DNA of 63,227 nucleotides. Origin: Desulfurivibrio sp. Its GTDB lineage: Bacteria; Desulfobacterota; Desulfobulbia; Desulfobulbales; SURF-16. Under the pieces are notes generated by a model. The model had not been told where the DNA came from. It saw only the letters and a program-made list of their open reading frames with translations, and searched no databases. Shown here one piece after another: positions 38,601 to 47,128 of this stretch. Position 1 is the first letter of the stretch, and every line of letters starts with the position of its first letter. Where the stretch lies: positions 1 to 63,227 of the forward strand of contig QZKJ01000099.1 of assembly GCA_003605035.1 (NCBI GenBank), in the 5' to 3' direction. Both the position numbers and the translations under genes were made by a program.

Positions 38601-41600
38601 TCGTAAATCAGGTCAGGTCGGTCCCTGTTCTTCAGCGTTAAGTTGACCGAAAGTAAGGGTCGTAATCCCTTCGTAAATCAGGTCAGGTCGGTCCCAAAAC
38701 AACGCCGGATACTTCGTCCCTGAGGAGGGGAGTCGTAATCCCTTCGTAAATCAGGTCAGGTCGGTCAGGGTGCCACCTGCTTGATGTCCCAGCACCATCA
38801 ACTCTGTCGTAATCCCTTCGTAAATCAGGTCAGGTCGGTCTACGGATGACCAAAACAACGCCGGATACTTCGTCCCTGTCGTAATCCCTTCGTAAATCAG
38901 GTCAGGTCGGTCCTTTGTGGAAAGAGGTTGAGTGCAGCTACGACTTCGGCGAGTCGTAATCCCTTCGTAAATCAGGTCAGGTCGGTCTGGGTGACAAAAG
39001 ATGGAAGAGAGCTACCTGTTGAAAGTCGTAATCCCTTCGTAAATCAGGTCAGGTCGGTCGAATCAAATTATGGCAACTGAAACTGTAAAAGCTGTCGTAA
39101 TCCCTTCGTAAATCAGGTCAGGTCGGTCGCGAAGCGCCACGGGCACGTTATCCGTGGTACTGGCAACGTCGTAATCCCTTCGTAAATCAGGTCAGGTCGG
39201 TCGCTGCGCATAATTTGCGATGCTGTGGTGAGGCTAACCGAAGTCGTAATCCCTTCGTAAATCAGGTCAGGTCGGTCCCGGCCAACTGCCGATACATTGA
39301 CGTGGTTGGCGCGGTGTCGTAATCCCTTCGTAAATCAGGTCAGGTCGGTCGAAAATAAGTATGGGAACAATAATCGGAAGCGAGTTCGGGTCGTAATCCC
39401 TTCGTAAATCAGGTCAGGTCGGTCAAGAAGGAGACAAATGCCCAGAGAAAGGGTGCGAAGTCGTAATCCCTTCGTAAATCAGGTCAGGTCGGTCGCACAG
39501 GCTGTGGAGAATGCTGCAAGGCTGAGCCGTGCCGTCGTAATCCCTTCGTAAATCAGGTCAGGTCGGTCCAGACACCACCCATTATATTACTACAAGGGGT
39601 ATGAGAGTCGTAATCCCTTCGTAAATCAGGTCAGGTCGGTCTAAAAGCACGCTGTTGTGTTGTCTGTTAATTTAACGTGTCGTAATCCCTTCGTAAATCA
39701 GGTCAGGTCGGTCCCGTCCGCTGCAGCAGCCAAACGGGCGATAAAAGCGTTCTGTCGTAATCCCTTCGTAAATCAGGTCAGGTCGGTCCAGCTCTTGGAA
39801 CGCAGAGCAGCGGCCCGCCGTTAAGTCGTAATCCCTTCGTAAATCAGGTCAGGTCGGTCGGTTATCTAGGACAATAGGCCCATACCGGGAAGACGTAGTC
39901 GTAATCCCTTCGTAAATCAGGTCAGGTCGGTCCGGGACTGAGGATAAGGTCGCTGCAGATGTGGGAAATGTCGTAATCCCTTCGTAAATCAGGTCAGGTC
40001 GGTCGCTAGAGATACCACAGGGTGGACGTGGTTATCTGTCGTAATCCCTTCGTAAATCAGGTCAGGTCGGTCAGACGTAACGAGAAATGAGGTATACGTT
40101 GCGCTCGAACAGTCGTAATCCCTTCGTAAATCAGGTCAGGTCGGTCAAAGAGGCAGCACGGTTAGGGATTACTTTGCGCCAGTTGTCGTAATCCCTTCGT
40201 AAATCAGGTCAGGTCGGTCGCGTCTGGCGGGTAGAATGCCAGACGTACCCCTCCAGATGTCGTAATCCCTTCGTAAATCAGGTCAGGTCGGTCAAATATA
40301 CTCGCGAGGCATGGGCTAGAGATACCACAGGGGTCGTAATCCCTTCGTAAATCAGGTCAGGTCGGTCGGAACTAAACACGCGCCAGAGCCGCGAGCGGTT
40401 AAAAAAGTCGTAATCCCTTCGTAAATCAGGTCAGGTCGGTCGCGTCTGGCGGGTAGAATGCCAGACGTACCCCTCCAGATGGTCGTAATCCCTTCGTAAA
40501 TCAGGTCAGGTCGGTCTTTATGGAGGATCTGATAGTTGTAAGGACCATTCGTAAGTCGTAATCCCTTCGTAAATCAGGTCAGGTCGGTCTTTTACAGTAT
40601 ACGTTTATACAGCATATATGTATACACGTCGTAATCCCTTCGTAAATCAGGTCAGGTCGGTCTGTGTTTATTGCGCCGGTTGTAAAGATCCCGGTTGAAC
40701 TGGTCGTAATCCCTTCGTAAATCAGGTCAGGTCGGTCTAGGAGAATTTAAAGCCATGCCATGTTATGAGATAAATACGTCGTAATCCCTTCGTAAATCAG
40801 GTCAGGTCGGTCTATTGGAAAGGCGTGAATGTTGATCTGGATAAAGGCGGTCGTAATCCCTTCGTAAATCAGGTCAGGTCGGTCTCAAGTGATGGCAAAA
40901 ATGTCACAACATGGCCAGGTAAGTCGTAATCCCTTCGTAAATCAGGTCAGGTCGGTCAGAAGCGCCACCAAACATGGCGTGCACCCCTCGAAGTCGTAAT
41001 CCCTTCGTAAATCAGGTCAGGTCGGTCCCAAACATGGCGTGCACCCCTCGAAAAAGAGGCAGCACGGTCGTAATCCCTTCGTAAATCAGGTCAGGTCGGT
41101 CCGGAACTTGACCGGGAGGAATGGGCCAAGCTTCGCAGGTCGTAATCCCTTCGTAAATCAGGTCAGGTCGGTCTATGACCCCGGAAATCTTGACCCCAGA
41201 CGAAGCCAAAGTCGTAATCCCTTCGTAAATCAGGTCAGGTCGGTCAAGATGATTGACTGGAGAGGAGAAAGAAGGATTGAGGGTCGTAATCCCTTCGTAA
41301 ATCAGGTCAGGTCGGTCCATGTATACATGTATACGTGTATCAGGTTATACTGTGTCGTAATCCCTTCGTAAATCAGGTCAGGTCGGTCCACAACATGGCC
41401 AGGTAAGGTCATTGCCCGTATTACTGTCGTAATCCCTTCGTAAATCAGGTCAGGTCGGTCCGCAAAGCAGCGGCCCACCGTTAATCAAAGGGAAGGGGTC
41501 GTAATCCCTTCGTAAATCAGGTCAGGTCGGTCGACAGAGACCGGGCTAAGAAGATGGCCCCGCGCAGACGGTCGTAATCCCTTCGTAAATCAGGTCAGGT

Positions 41601-42183
41601 CGGTCATTGACTGGAGAGTAGAAAGAAGGATTGAGGCCCTGTCGTAATCCCTTCGTAAATCAGGTCAGGTCGGTCGCCGATACTACGCCAACCGTTAGCC
41701 ATTCCCCCGGCGTCGTAATCCCTTCGTAAATCAGGTCAGGTCGGTCTTGCCGGCCAGCTCAAGTCAAACAATCGCCATATTGTGTCGTAATCCCTTCGTA
41801 AATCAGGTCAGGTCGGTCCTGGACCGGGAGGAGTGGGCCAAACTTCGCAGGCGAGGTCGTAATCCCTTCGTAAATCAGGTCAGGTCGGTCGGAGCAAGAA
41901 TAGATTATGAATGGCTTGCGATACGCTAGTCGTAATCCCTTCGTAAATCAGGTCAGGTCGGTCCTCTGCAAAAGAGACAGAGACCGGGCTAAGAAGATGG
42001 GTCGTAATCCCTTCGTAAATCAGGTCAGGTCGGTCGATGCGCGCAAGGGTATTGAGTGTTAAGACGTGGAAACGTCGTAATCCCTTCGTAAATCAGGTCA
42101 GGTCGGTCCAAGGGTATTGAGTGTTAAGACGTGGAAACGTAATCCGGGGTCGTAATCCCTTCGTAAATCAGGTCAGGTCGGTC
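35639..42183 (-). CRISPR. CRISPR array, 91 repeats and 90 spacers, transcribed leftward
   Basis: The repeat is 35 bp. On the plus strand it starts GTCGTAATCCCTTCG and ends GGTCAGGTCGGTC; on the transcribed strand it ends in ATTACGAC, which resembles the 8-base 5' handle of type III crRNAs (AUUGAAAC type). Counting repeat by repeat I find 91 copies: the first (35639-35673) is degenerate at its left end, the last is 42149-42183. Spacers run from 33 to 41 bp. Orientation rests on four signs: the degenerate end is on the left, the leader and cas2/cas1 are on the right, a leftward promoter lies in the leader, and related spacers cluster at the right. Many spacers overlap or are near-identical (see findings). 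Repeats are otherwise invariant. Confidence 0.98.
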
Positions 42184-42284
42184 AGCGGCTTCCTCCAGCC
42201 CAGGCCCGGCAGGCGTTCAGGGCGGTCATTCCGCAGACCTGAACGGGCCGGGGATTGAAAATCATGCGATGCCTGGTTTTTCAT
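42168..42284 (-). CDS. Possible 38-residue leader peptide reading into the first repeat
   Basis: An ATG at 42284 is preceded by AAGGAGGACAGAC, a near-perfect ribosome-binding site, inside the CRISPR leader transcript. The frame reads MKNQASHDFQSPARSG, then 22 more residues rich in Arg, Pro and Gly, and stops at a TGA inside the first repeat (its last residues are TDLT). I know no such family. It could be a true leader peptide, or the 5' end of a gene into which the array once grew. Confidence 0.35.
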   Translation of the reverse strand: MKNQASHDFQSPARSGLRNDRPERLPGLGWRKPLTDLT

Positions 42285-42485
42285 GTCTGTCCTCCTTGGT
42301 TGCTGTTTGATATTACTGGAATTTTTTAATGCCGCAGACCTGTATTGGTTGAAAAAGGAAAATATCTAATATTTCGCCAAGTTGTCAAAGAACACAGGCC
42401 CGGCAACAGGGGTCGGCGGAAATGCCGCTATACAACCATGCAACGCGCCACCCCAAAGAGAAGCAGCGCTTTTTCATGGCCGGAT
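42184..42485 (-). promoter_or_regulatory. CRISPR leader
   Basis: About 300 bp between the array and the cas2 gene, AT-rich in its middle part (42301-42390). It contains two short direct repeats: CCGCAGACCTG at 42231-42241 and 42332-42342, and CAGGCCCGGCA at 42201-42211 and 42395-42405. These may be integration-guiding or regulatory sites. The promoter is listed separately. Confidence 0.7.
42360..42388 (-). promoter_or_regulatory. Leader promoter driving the array
   Basis: Reading leftward: TTGACA (42388-42383), 17-bp spacer, ATATTT (42365-42360). The -35 box is perfect and the -10 box weaker. It would start transcription near 42350, about 165 bases before the first repeat. Confidence 0.5.
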
Positions 42486-42764
42486 TCACACTACCACAAA
42501 CTCATGGTCCGGGTCAATGTATCGTCCCTGGCCGATGATCTCCGTCTTGAGGCGGCAGCGCTCGCACAGGGGAATGTACTTGACCCCGTCCGCCTCCTCG
42601 TCGATGACGGCGGCTATCCGCGCCCGCAGTTCGGCAAAGGAGCTGTTGTTCACCTCGATTTCAAACTTCGATTGCTGCACCCGGTAGCCATAATCCTTGA
42701 GAATCCGGGCCACCCGGTTCAGACGGCGCGGTTCGGCGATGTCGTAAATGGCAAGAATCCACAT
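42486..42764 (-). CDS. cas2: CRISPR-associated Cas2, second copy
   Basis: 92 residues with the Cas2 ferredoxin-like fold: ILAIYDIAEPRRLNRVARIL carries the conserved Asp (about 8), followed by YGYRVQQSKFEIEV. A C-terminal CERC pair is shared with the adjacent copy (CSAC). Its ATG overlaps the stop of the other cas2 by one base (TGATG). The two copies are clearly different in sequence, so this is not a recent duplication; they may form a heterodimer in the Cas1-Cas2 integrase. Confidence 0.93.
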   Translation of the reverse strand: MWILAIYDIAEPRRLNRVARILKDYGYRVQQSKFEIEVNNSSFAELRARIAAVIDEEADGVKYIPLCERCRLKTEIIGQGRYIDPDHEFVVV

Positions 42765-43039
42765 CAGATCACCTCCCAGTCGAGCCTGCTGAAAGTGATG
42801 CCCTGGCCTTGGACAAGGGCCTTGTCCATGCAGGCGGAACAGACCCGGTAGATGCGCACCGCGTCTTCCTCCAGATCGAGATTTTCGCAGCAGTACAGCC
42901 GGATCTGCCGCACCTCCCGGCTATCGAGCCGGCATTCGAAAACCGATTTCTGACTGCGGATGCCCAGTTCCTTCAGAAATTTGCGGAACCGGCCCCGACG
43001 GCGATTACAGACGATGTCATACACCACAACCGTGTTCAT
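42764..43039 (-). CDS. cas2: CRISPR-associated Cas2, first copy
   Basis: 91 residues. VVVYDIVCNRRRGRFRKFLK contains the conserved Asp (about 7) and the Arg-rich segment; LGIRSQKSVFECRL is the Cas2 strand following. It starts 10 bp after cas1 and overlaps the second cas2, so cas1-cas2-cas2 are one unit. Confidence 0.93.
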   Translation of the reverse strand: MNTVVVYDIVCNRRRGRFRKFLKELGIRSQKSVFECRLDSREVRQIRLYCCENLDLEEDAVRIYRVCSACMDKALVQGQGITFSRLDWEVI

Positions 43040-43048
43040 GGCCCGCCT

Positions 43049-44212
43049 TCACTTCAACTGCAGGGGCTGGTAGACCAGGAGCGAACCCTCGACCACCTTG
43101 CGGTACATGCCGGCCTGGGCCACCAGGGCCTCGGCATAGGTAATGGTGCGCTCCTCAGGGGCGTAATAAAACTCCGTGGTCAGCTTGCGCTCGAAATTCT
43201 CCACCACCCGGCGGAAGGCGTCGTCGTTCAGCTTGACCGCGGGCCTGCCGTTGCTGCTTTCCATATCGAGGTCATCCGGAGTTTCCTCGCCCATACGCTG
43301 GCTGGGCACATCGAACTGCCCGTTGCTGTCGAGATCGCTCATGTGGCCGTAGGGATCGGCGGTGACATCGGGGAGGGCGGCGCTCTGCGGGGCGGCCGGG
43401 GGGGCCGGTGCCGGCTGCTCAACGCGGAAATCCTCCTTTTTGAGAATCTTGAGGTTAAACAGGGACAGGACCAGGGTATCGACGATAATTACCCGGAATT
43501 CCTCCATCAGATCCATGACCAGGGAATGGCGGCCGTAATCAGGTACATGGAGAAAGGCCGGATACGGATCAAGGTTGACCTGGCGGATGGCGGCATAGAC
43601 CCGGTTGAAGAGAAAGGTGTAGAGCAGGGAAAGCACGGCGTTGACCGGATCGGTGGGCGGCCGGCGCACCCGGCGGGCAAATCCGTGATCCTGCTGGAAC
43701 CCCCAGCGCAGGGCACCAAAATAGATGGCGCTGCCCCGGCCCTCGTAACCGCGCAGGGACTCGATGGAATCGGCGGCGGCGATGCCGGCGGAAAGGGCCC
43801 TGATCTCGCGGGCCGCAATCTTCGGTTCGTTGCGGTCTCGGGTGCGGCGGATGCGCATGAGCAGGGTGACCATGTTGGCCAGCTTGCCGGACACAATCTC
43901 ACGGCAGAAACGCAGCCCGAAATCCCGGTCATCCAGCAGACAGAACTGGCGCCTGCGCAGCATGACGTTTTTCGGTTCGAGCGTGGCAAAACGGCCCTGG
44001 TAACGGCCGTCGCGGGTACAGAACACCGTGTCAACCCCGTGCCTGAACAGCAGGGCGCGGGCGGCCGGGGTGAGGTCGATATTGCCGAACAGCACCACCT
44101 GCTTGAGTTTTTCAACAAACAGGGTGCGGTAGGTGTCCTCGCCCTTCTTGACCAGCAGATGCCTGCCCTCGCGGACGATGCGGGAGCCCTGAGTGGTAAT
44201 GTAGATATGCAT
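43049..44212 (-). CDS. cas1: CRISPR-associated Cas1 integrase with an insertion
   Basis: 387 residues from MHIYITTQGS, whose ATG follows AGGAGGA. Active-site residues are visible: Glu in LRGYEGRGSAIYFG (about 162), His in AFLHVPDYGRHS (about 227) and Asp/Glu in LVMDLMEEFRV (about 241-246). The protein is some 55 residues longer than the usual 330. The excess is a Pro/Ala-rich then acidic linker (VEQPAPAPPAAP to DDLDMESSNGRP, about 265-325), inserted between the ILKKEDF helix and the closing LNDDAFRRVVENFERKL block. No reverse transcriptase is fused. Confidence 0.95.
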   Translation of the reverse strand: MHIYITTQGSRIVREGRHLLVKKGEDTYRTLFVEKLKQVVLFGNIDLTPAARALLFRHGVDTVFCTRDGRYQGRFATLEPKNVMLRRRQFCLLDDRDFGLRFCREIVSGKLANMVTLLMRIRRTRDRNEPKIAAREIRALSAGIAAADSIESLRGYEGRGSAIYFGALRWGFQQDHGFARRVRRPPTDPVNAVLSLLYTFLFNRVYAAIRQVNLDPYPAFLHVPDYGRHSLVMDLMEEFRVIIVDTLVLSLFNLKILKKEDFRVEQPAPAPPAAPQSAALPDVTADPYGHMSDLDSNGQFDVPSQRMGEETPDDLDMESSNGRPAVKLNDDAFRRVVENFERKLTTEFYYAPEERTITYAEALVAQAGMYRKVVEGSLLVYQPLQLK

Positions 44213-44283
44213 GGCTGAAATCCTCCTGCCTGAGAAAAACACGGAAGGAGGCGCGGCGGCAAGGATTGCAACGTTGCAAAGAA

Positions 44284-44332
44284 CTATGAGCCATCAGCCA
44301 TGAGCCTTGAGCCATCGGCCATCAGCCACGAA
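44284..44332. repeat. GCCATCA low-complexity repeat between cas1 and card1
   Basis: Irregular tandem of GAGCCATCAGCCATGAGCC type, resembling the motif at 35484-35498 and 35615-35637 beside the trailer of the array. Confidence 0.6.
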
Positions 44333-44334
44333 TC

Positions 44335-45486
44335 TCACCGCTCCTCGACCCAGCCCAGCAGTTTATCACGCAGACAGTTGACCGCCTCGGCCTCCACCAG
44401 TTGGATCTTCATCTTTCTGGCGCGCTCCCCGTCGTAATCGGAAAGCCGGCGGGCCGAGACCAGCATGGCCCGGCCGAAAAGCCCGCCGGCCCGGTCGGCC
44501 AGGGTGTCGAGTTCGTTCAATGCCTCGGTGGCCCTGGTGCCGGAGGCGGTTTCGCGCTCCGGATTGCTCGCCTTGCATGAGATGAGATGCAGACGGTTGG
44601 CGTGGGTGAAGAGAACATCGAACTCGTTTTTGGTGGGCCGGCTGCCCTTGCCGTCCCATTCCACCTTGACGTTGATGGCAAGATCGAGACCTTGCAGGGC
44701 GAGATCCTTCACGCACCAGTACACATACTCCTCCAGCCAGCCGCCGTGACAGAAAAAAACCTTTTCCGGGGAAGAAATATTGAGCCGGGCGGGACCAGTG
44801 CGGCCGGCCACGCCGCAGCCTTCAAGCAGGGGAACGAGTTTGTCCGCGCCCGGCCCCAGCTCGTTGAGGTCGAGATTGGCGTATTGGGGATTTTTGCCGA
44901 CGCGGCTGATGGCATTGTTCAAGCGGCTCAGGAGAGGGCTGTCGGTAATAAGCAGGCGGGCGAGATCACTTAGTCCGGGCCTGCGCACCGGAGCCGGGCT
45001 ATTGCCGGGCAGTGGATTGAGGCCATAGAGAGCCAGACAGTCCCGCACCCTGACGAGATTGACGTCGATGGCCTGTTCCCGGTTTTCCGGGGCGAGCTGC
45101 AACAGCCGATGGTTGGCGGTGTCGAGATAGATGATGCGCCGGTTGTTGCGATAAAAAGCCTGAAAGGCGGCAAGGGCGGCGATCTTGGTGCCGCCTGTGA
45201 CATTGAGGGTCAACTCCGCCTCCGGGCTACCTTTGATGACCTTCTCGCAGGTCTGCTGCATAGCCGGGAAATCATAGGCGGAAGCGATCTCCCGCGTCTT
45301 GACCGCGATGCCGCGCGGCTGGATGATCTTTTTCAGCCGGTCCGCCTGGGCCTTCATCTCCGGCGAGACGAGCAACAGGGCCTTGTCCGGTTTTTCCAGG
45401 AGCAAGGGAACAAGATTGGGGATGGGCTGATCGGATATCAGGCAGACATGGGCATGGGGCGGATTTGTGTTATCTTTTATGGGCAC
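44335..45486 (-). CDS. CARF-domain nuclease of the Card1/Can2 (DUF1887) family
   Basis: 383 residues, GTG start with GAGGAG eight bases upstream. N-terminal CARF domain (about 1-150): CLISDQPIPNLVPLLLEKPD, then LNVTGGTKIAALAAFQAFYR, which is the ligand loop. The C-terminal PD-(D/E)xK nuclease lies at about 240-370, with catalytic residues in NEFDVLFTH (Asp about 293) and LHLISCKAS (the xCK signature, about 303-306). Members of this family cut nucleic acids when cyclic tetra-adenylate binds. It lies between cas1 and the toxin-antitoxin cluster. Confidence 0.88.
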   Translation of the reverse strand: MPIKDNTNPPHAHVCLISDQPIPNLVPLLLEKPDKALLLVSPEMKAQADRLKKIIQPRGIAVKTREIASAYDFPAMQQTCEKVIKGSPEAELTLNVTGGTKIAALAAFQAFYRNNRRIIYLDTANHRLLQLAPENREQAIDVNLVRVRDCLALYGLNPLPGNSPAPVRRPGLSDLARLLITDSPLLSRLNNAISRVGKNPQYANLDLNELGPGADKLVPLLEGCGVAGRTGPARLNISSPEKVFFCHGGWLEEYVYWCVKDLALQGLDLAINVKVEWDGKGSRPTKNEFDVLFTHANRLHLISCKASNPERETASGTRATEALNELDTLADRAGGLFGRAMLVSARRLSDYDGERARKMKIQLVEAEAVNCLRDKLLGWVEER

Positions 45487-45607
45487 TGGTTTGGCTCCTC
45501 ATCGTTTTGCTGAAAGAGAAAAATGCATGTCTGCCCTTGACCGAAACCATTTCTGGTGACTACAAAAACCACATAGACATTCAACCCTTTCACCGCGAGG
45601 CACAACC

Positions 45608-45901
45608 ATGTCATCCAGAACCGTCGGCATCAGGGAGGCAAAGGCTAATCTCAGCAAATACCTGCGGAGCATCAGGCAGGGCAATGAGATTATCATCACG
45701 GATCGTGGCCGCCCCATCGGGAAAATCGTGCCGATCCAGCCGGAGGAACTGCCATTAGCCGCCAGGCTGCAAAGGCTGGTGGAAAACGGCCTGATCGAAA
45801 CTGTCCGGCCGGCGCTGTCCGCCGGCAGGCCCGCTCCTCCCATCCCGCTGCCGGACGAGCTGGCCCAGCGCCTTCTCCAGGAGGACAGGGGCCATGACTG
45901 A
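45608..45901 (+). CDS. Phd/YefM-type antitoxin
   Basis: 97 residues with VGIREAKANLSKYLRSIRQG and EIIITDRGRPIGKIVPI, the Phd fold, and a C-terminal tail (LPDELAQRLLQEDRG) to bind the PIN toxin. It overlaps the toxin gene by 8 bp. It runs against the surrounding leftward cas genes, hence is an independent insertion. Confidence 0.9.
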   Translation: MSSRTVGIREAKANLSKYLRSIRQGNEIIITDRGRPIGKIVPIQPEELPLAARLQRLVENGLIETVRPALSAGRPAPPIPLPDELAQRLLQEDRGHD

Positions 45902-46322
45902 ACCGACCCGCGTCGTATACTGGGATGCCTCGGCCGTGCTTCCCCTGCTCTTTGCCGGCAGCCACACCGGCGCGGCCTCGGCCTGGATGACGCTGGACGG
46001 GACAGCGCATCTGCTCTCCTCCCTGGCGTATGCGGAAACCAGCGCGGTTATCGCCCGCCTGCAACGGGAACGGGCGCTGAGCGATGTTCTGGCCGGAACC
46101 GCCTGGAACTCTCTCGCCTCCTGGCCCTGGCGCCGGATCACTGTGCAGCCCGACTGGGAGATCGTTTCTCCCCTGGCCCGGAAATGGCCCCTGCGCGGGG
46201 CGGATCTGTGGCACCTTGCCTGCGCCCGCGGCCTGCAAAGGCAGCTGCCGGAACTCCACCTGCTGACCTTTGACGCCAGACTGCAGGAAGCAACCCGCGG
46301 CGAAGGACTGCTCCAGCCATAG
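45894..46322 (+). CDS. PIN-domain toxin (VapC-type)
   Basis: 142 residues. PIN residues in VYWDASAVLPLLF (Asp about 10), SSLAYAETSAVIARL (Glu about 50), GADLWHLACA (Asp about 103) and FDARLQ (Asp about 128). Its stop is 18 bp from the converging csx20 stop. Confidence 0.9.
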   Translation: MTEPTRVVYWDASAVLPLLFAGSHTGAASAWMTLDGTAHLLSSLAYAETSAVIARLQRERALSDVLAGTAWNSLASWPWRRITVQPDWEIVSPLARKWPLRGADLWHLACARGLQRQLPELHLLTFDARLQEATRGEGLLQP

Positions 46323-46340
46323 CCGATTCCCGGAACACCC

Positions 46341-46748
46341 CTAATCGTCATACCTCCGGTAACGCACATGGGCAAAAACATGACTGACCTCCACCCGGCC
46401 GTCCGGCAGATGCTCTTCTTCCGCCTGACGGCTGGTGGTGGAATAGACAGGAACAAGACCGAGACGGTGCGCCTCCCGCACGGCCAGGCAGGTGGCGCCG
46501 AAATCGCCCTGGACCAGGACAAAATCACCGGGCCGGCCCATGGAGGCCAGCCAGGCTAAGACCGGCGACAGGTACCGGGCAAGATCCTCGATCTCCGGCG
46601 GCACCTGGGACCAGAGATCCTGGATTGGACCAGGGGGCGCGATGATGCGGTCCACCCCCAGGGAGGCACGGGCGTCGGCCTCCTGGACGGCGGTGAGCCG
46701 GTGGTTGAAAAGCAGGAGCAGAGAAGACTTTTCAGAGATTGTCGACAT
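46341..46748 (-). CDS. csx20: Csx20-family CRISPR-associated protein
   Basis: About 135 residues. It matches the Csx20 pattern I know: LLLFNHRLTAVQEADARASL (start), WSQVPPEIEDL in the middle, and FVLVQGDFGATCLAVREA followed by LGLVPVYSTTSRQA near the end. Csx20 belongs to the small CARF-superfamily proteins that comparative studies predict to be ring nucleases degrading cyclic oligoadenylate; activity of this copy is inference. The start is uncertain: ATG at 46748, or a TTG at 46763 that overlaps the antitoxin stop. In either case the gene is tightly coupled to the upstream relE-antitoxin pair. Confidence 0.75.
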   Translation of the reverse strand: MSTISEKSSLLLLFNHRLTAVQEADARASLGVDRIIAPPGPIQDLWSQVPPEIEDLARYLSPVLAWLASMGRPGDFVLVQGDFGATCLAVREAHRLGLVPVYSTTSRQAEEEHLPDGRVEVSHVFAHVRYRRYDD

Positions 46749-46759
46749 GGGAATGAGGA

Positions 46760-47128
46760 TCAAGGCTCAAGCTGTTCGAGGTTGATCCCCATGGCAGAGG
46801 CCAGTTTCTGCCGGGTGGCTTTGCGTAATTTGCCTTCACCACTCTCCATCTGGGAAAGAGCGGCCTGAGTGATTCCAGTCTTCCGGGCCACTTCCGCCTG
46901 GGTAAGACCAAGATACTCCCGCCAGGCCCGAAGATAGGTCATCCCCTCTTTGACATGCAGGCCAACCACCTCATGCGGCACGGCATCGCCTCCGGGAATG
47001 CGCGGGGCGCGAGCCCTGATGTGTTCCGCCTCGGCCGGATGTTCCCGCGCGAAATCAACAAACGGGATCACAACGAAAGCCGGCACGCCTTCCTGGTAGA
47101 TGGTTTGAATTTTAGTAGGTTCGATCAT
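46760..47128 (-). CDS. XRE-family antitoxin of a RelE pair
   Basis: 122 residues from MIEPTKIQTIYQEG; ATG at 47128 preceded by GAGGAGG at a rather long spacing. Upstream residues of the longer frame overlap relE. C-terminal HTH at about 66-115: YLGLTQAEVARKTGITQAAL then SQMESGEGKLR. The relE gene precedes it with a 17-bp overlap. Confidence 0.88.
   Translation of the reverse strand: MIEPTKIQTIYQEGVPAFVVIPFVDFAREHPAEAEHIRARAPRIPGGDAVPHEVVGLHVKEGMTYLRAWREYLGLTQAEVARKTGITQAALSQMESGEGKLRKATRQKLASAMGINLEQLEP

Noticed and set aside
37740-41371. Frames through the CRISPR array giving repeated peptides such as DRPDLIYEGITT
   Set aside because: They are translations of repeats and spacers, interrupted irregularly by spacer stops.
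43049-44212. Reverse-transcriptase fusion to Cas1 as the cause of the sense-strand spacers
   Set aside because: Cas1 has no RT domain and none is encoded in the window, so the strand pattern is better explained by selection or an unknown orientation mechanism.
44284-44332. GCCATCA repeats as a possible second CRISPR array
   Set aside because: Units are short, irregular and lack spacers.
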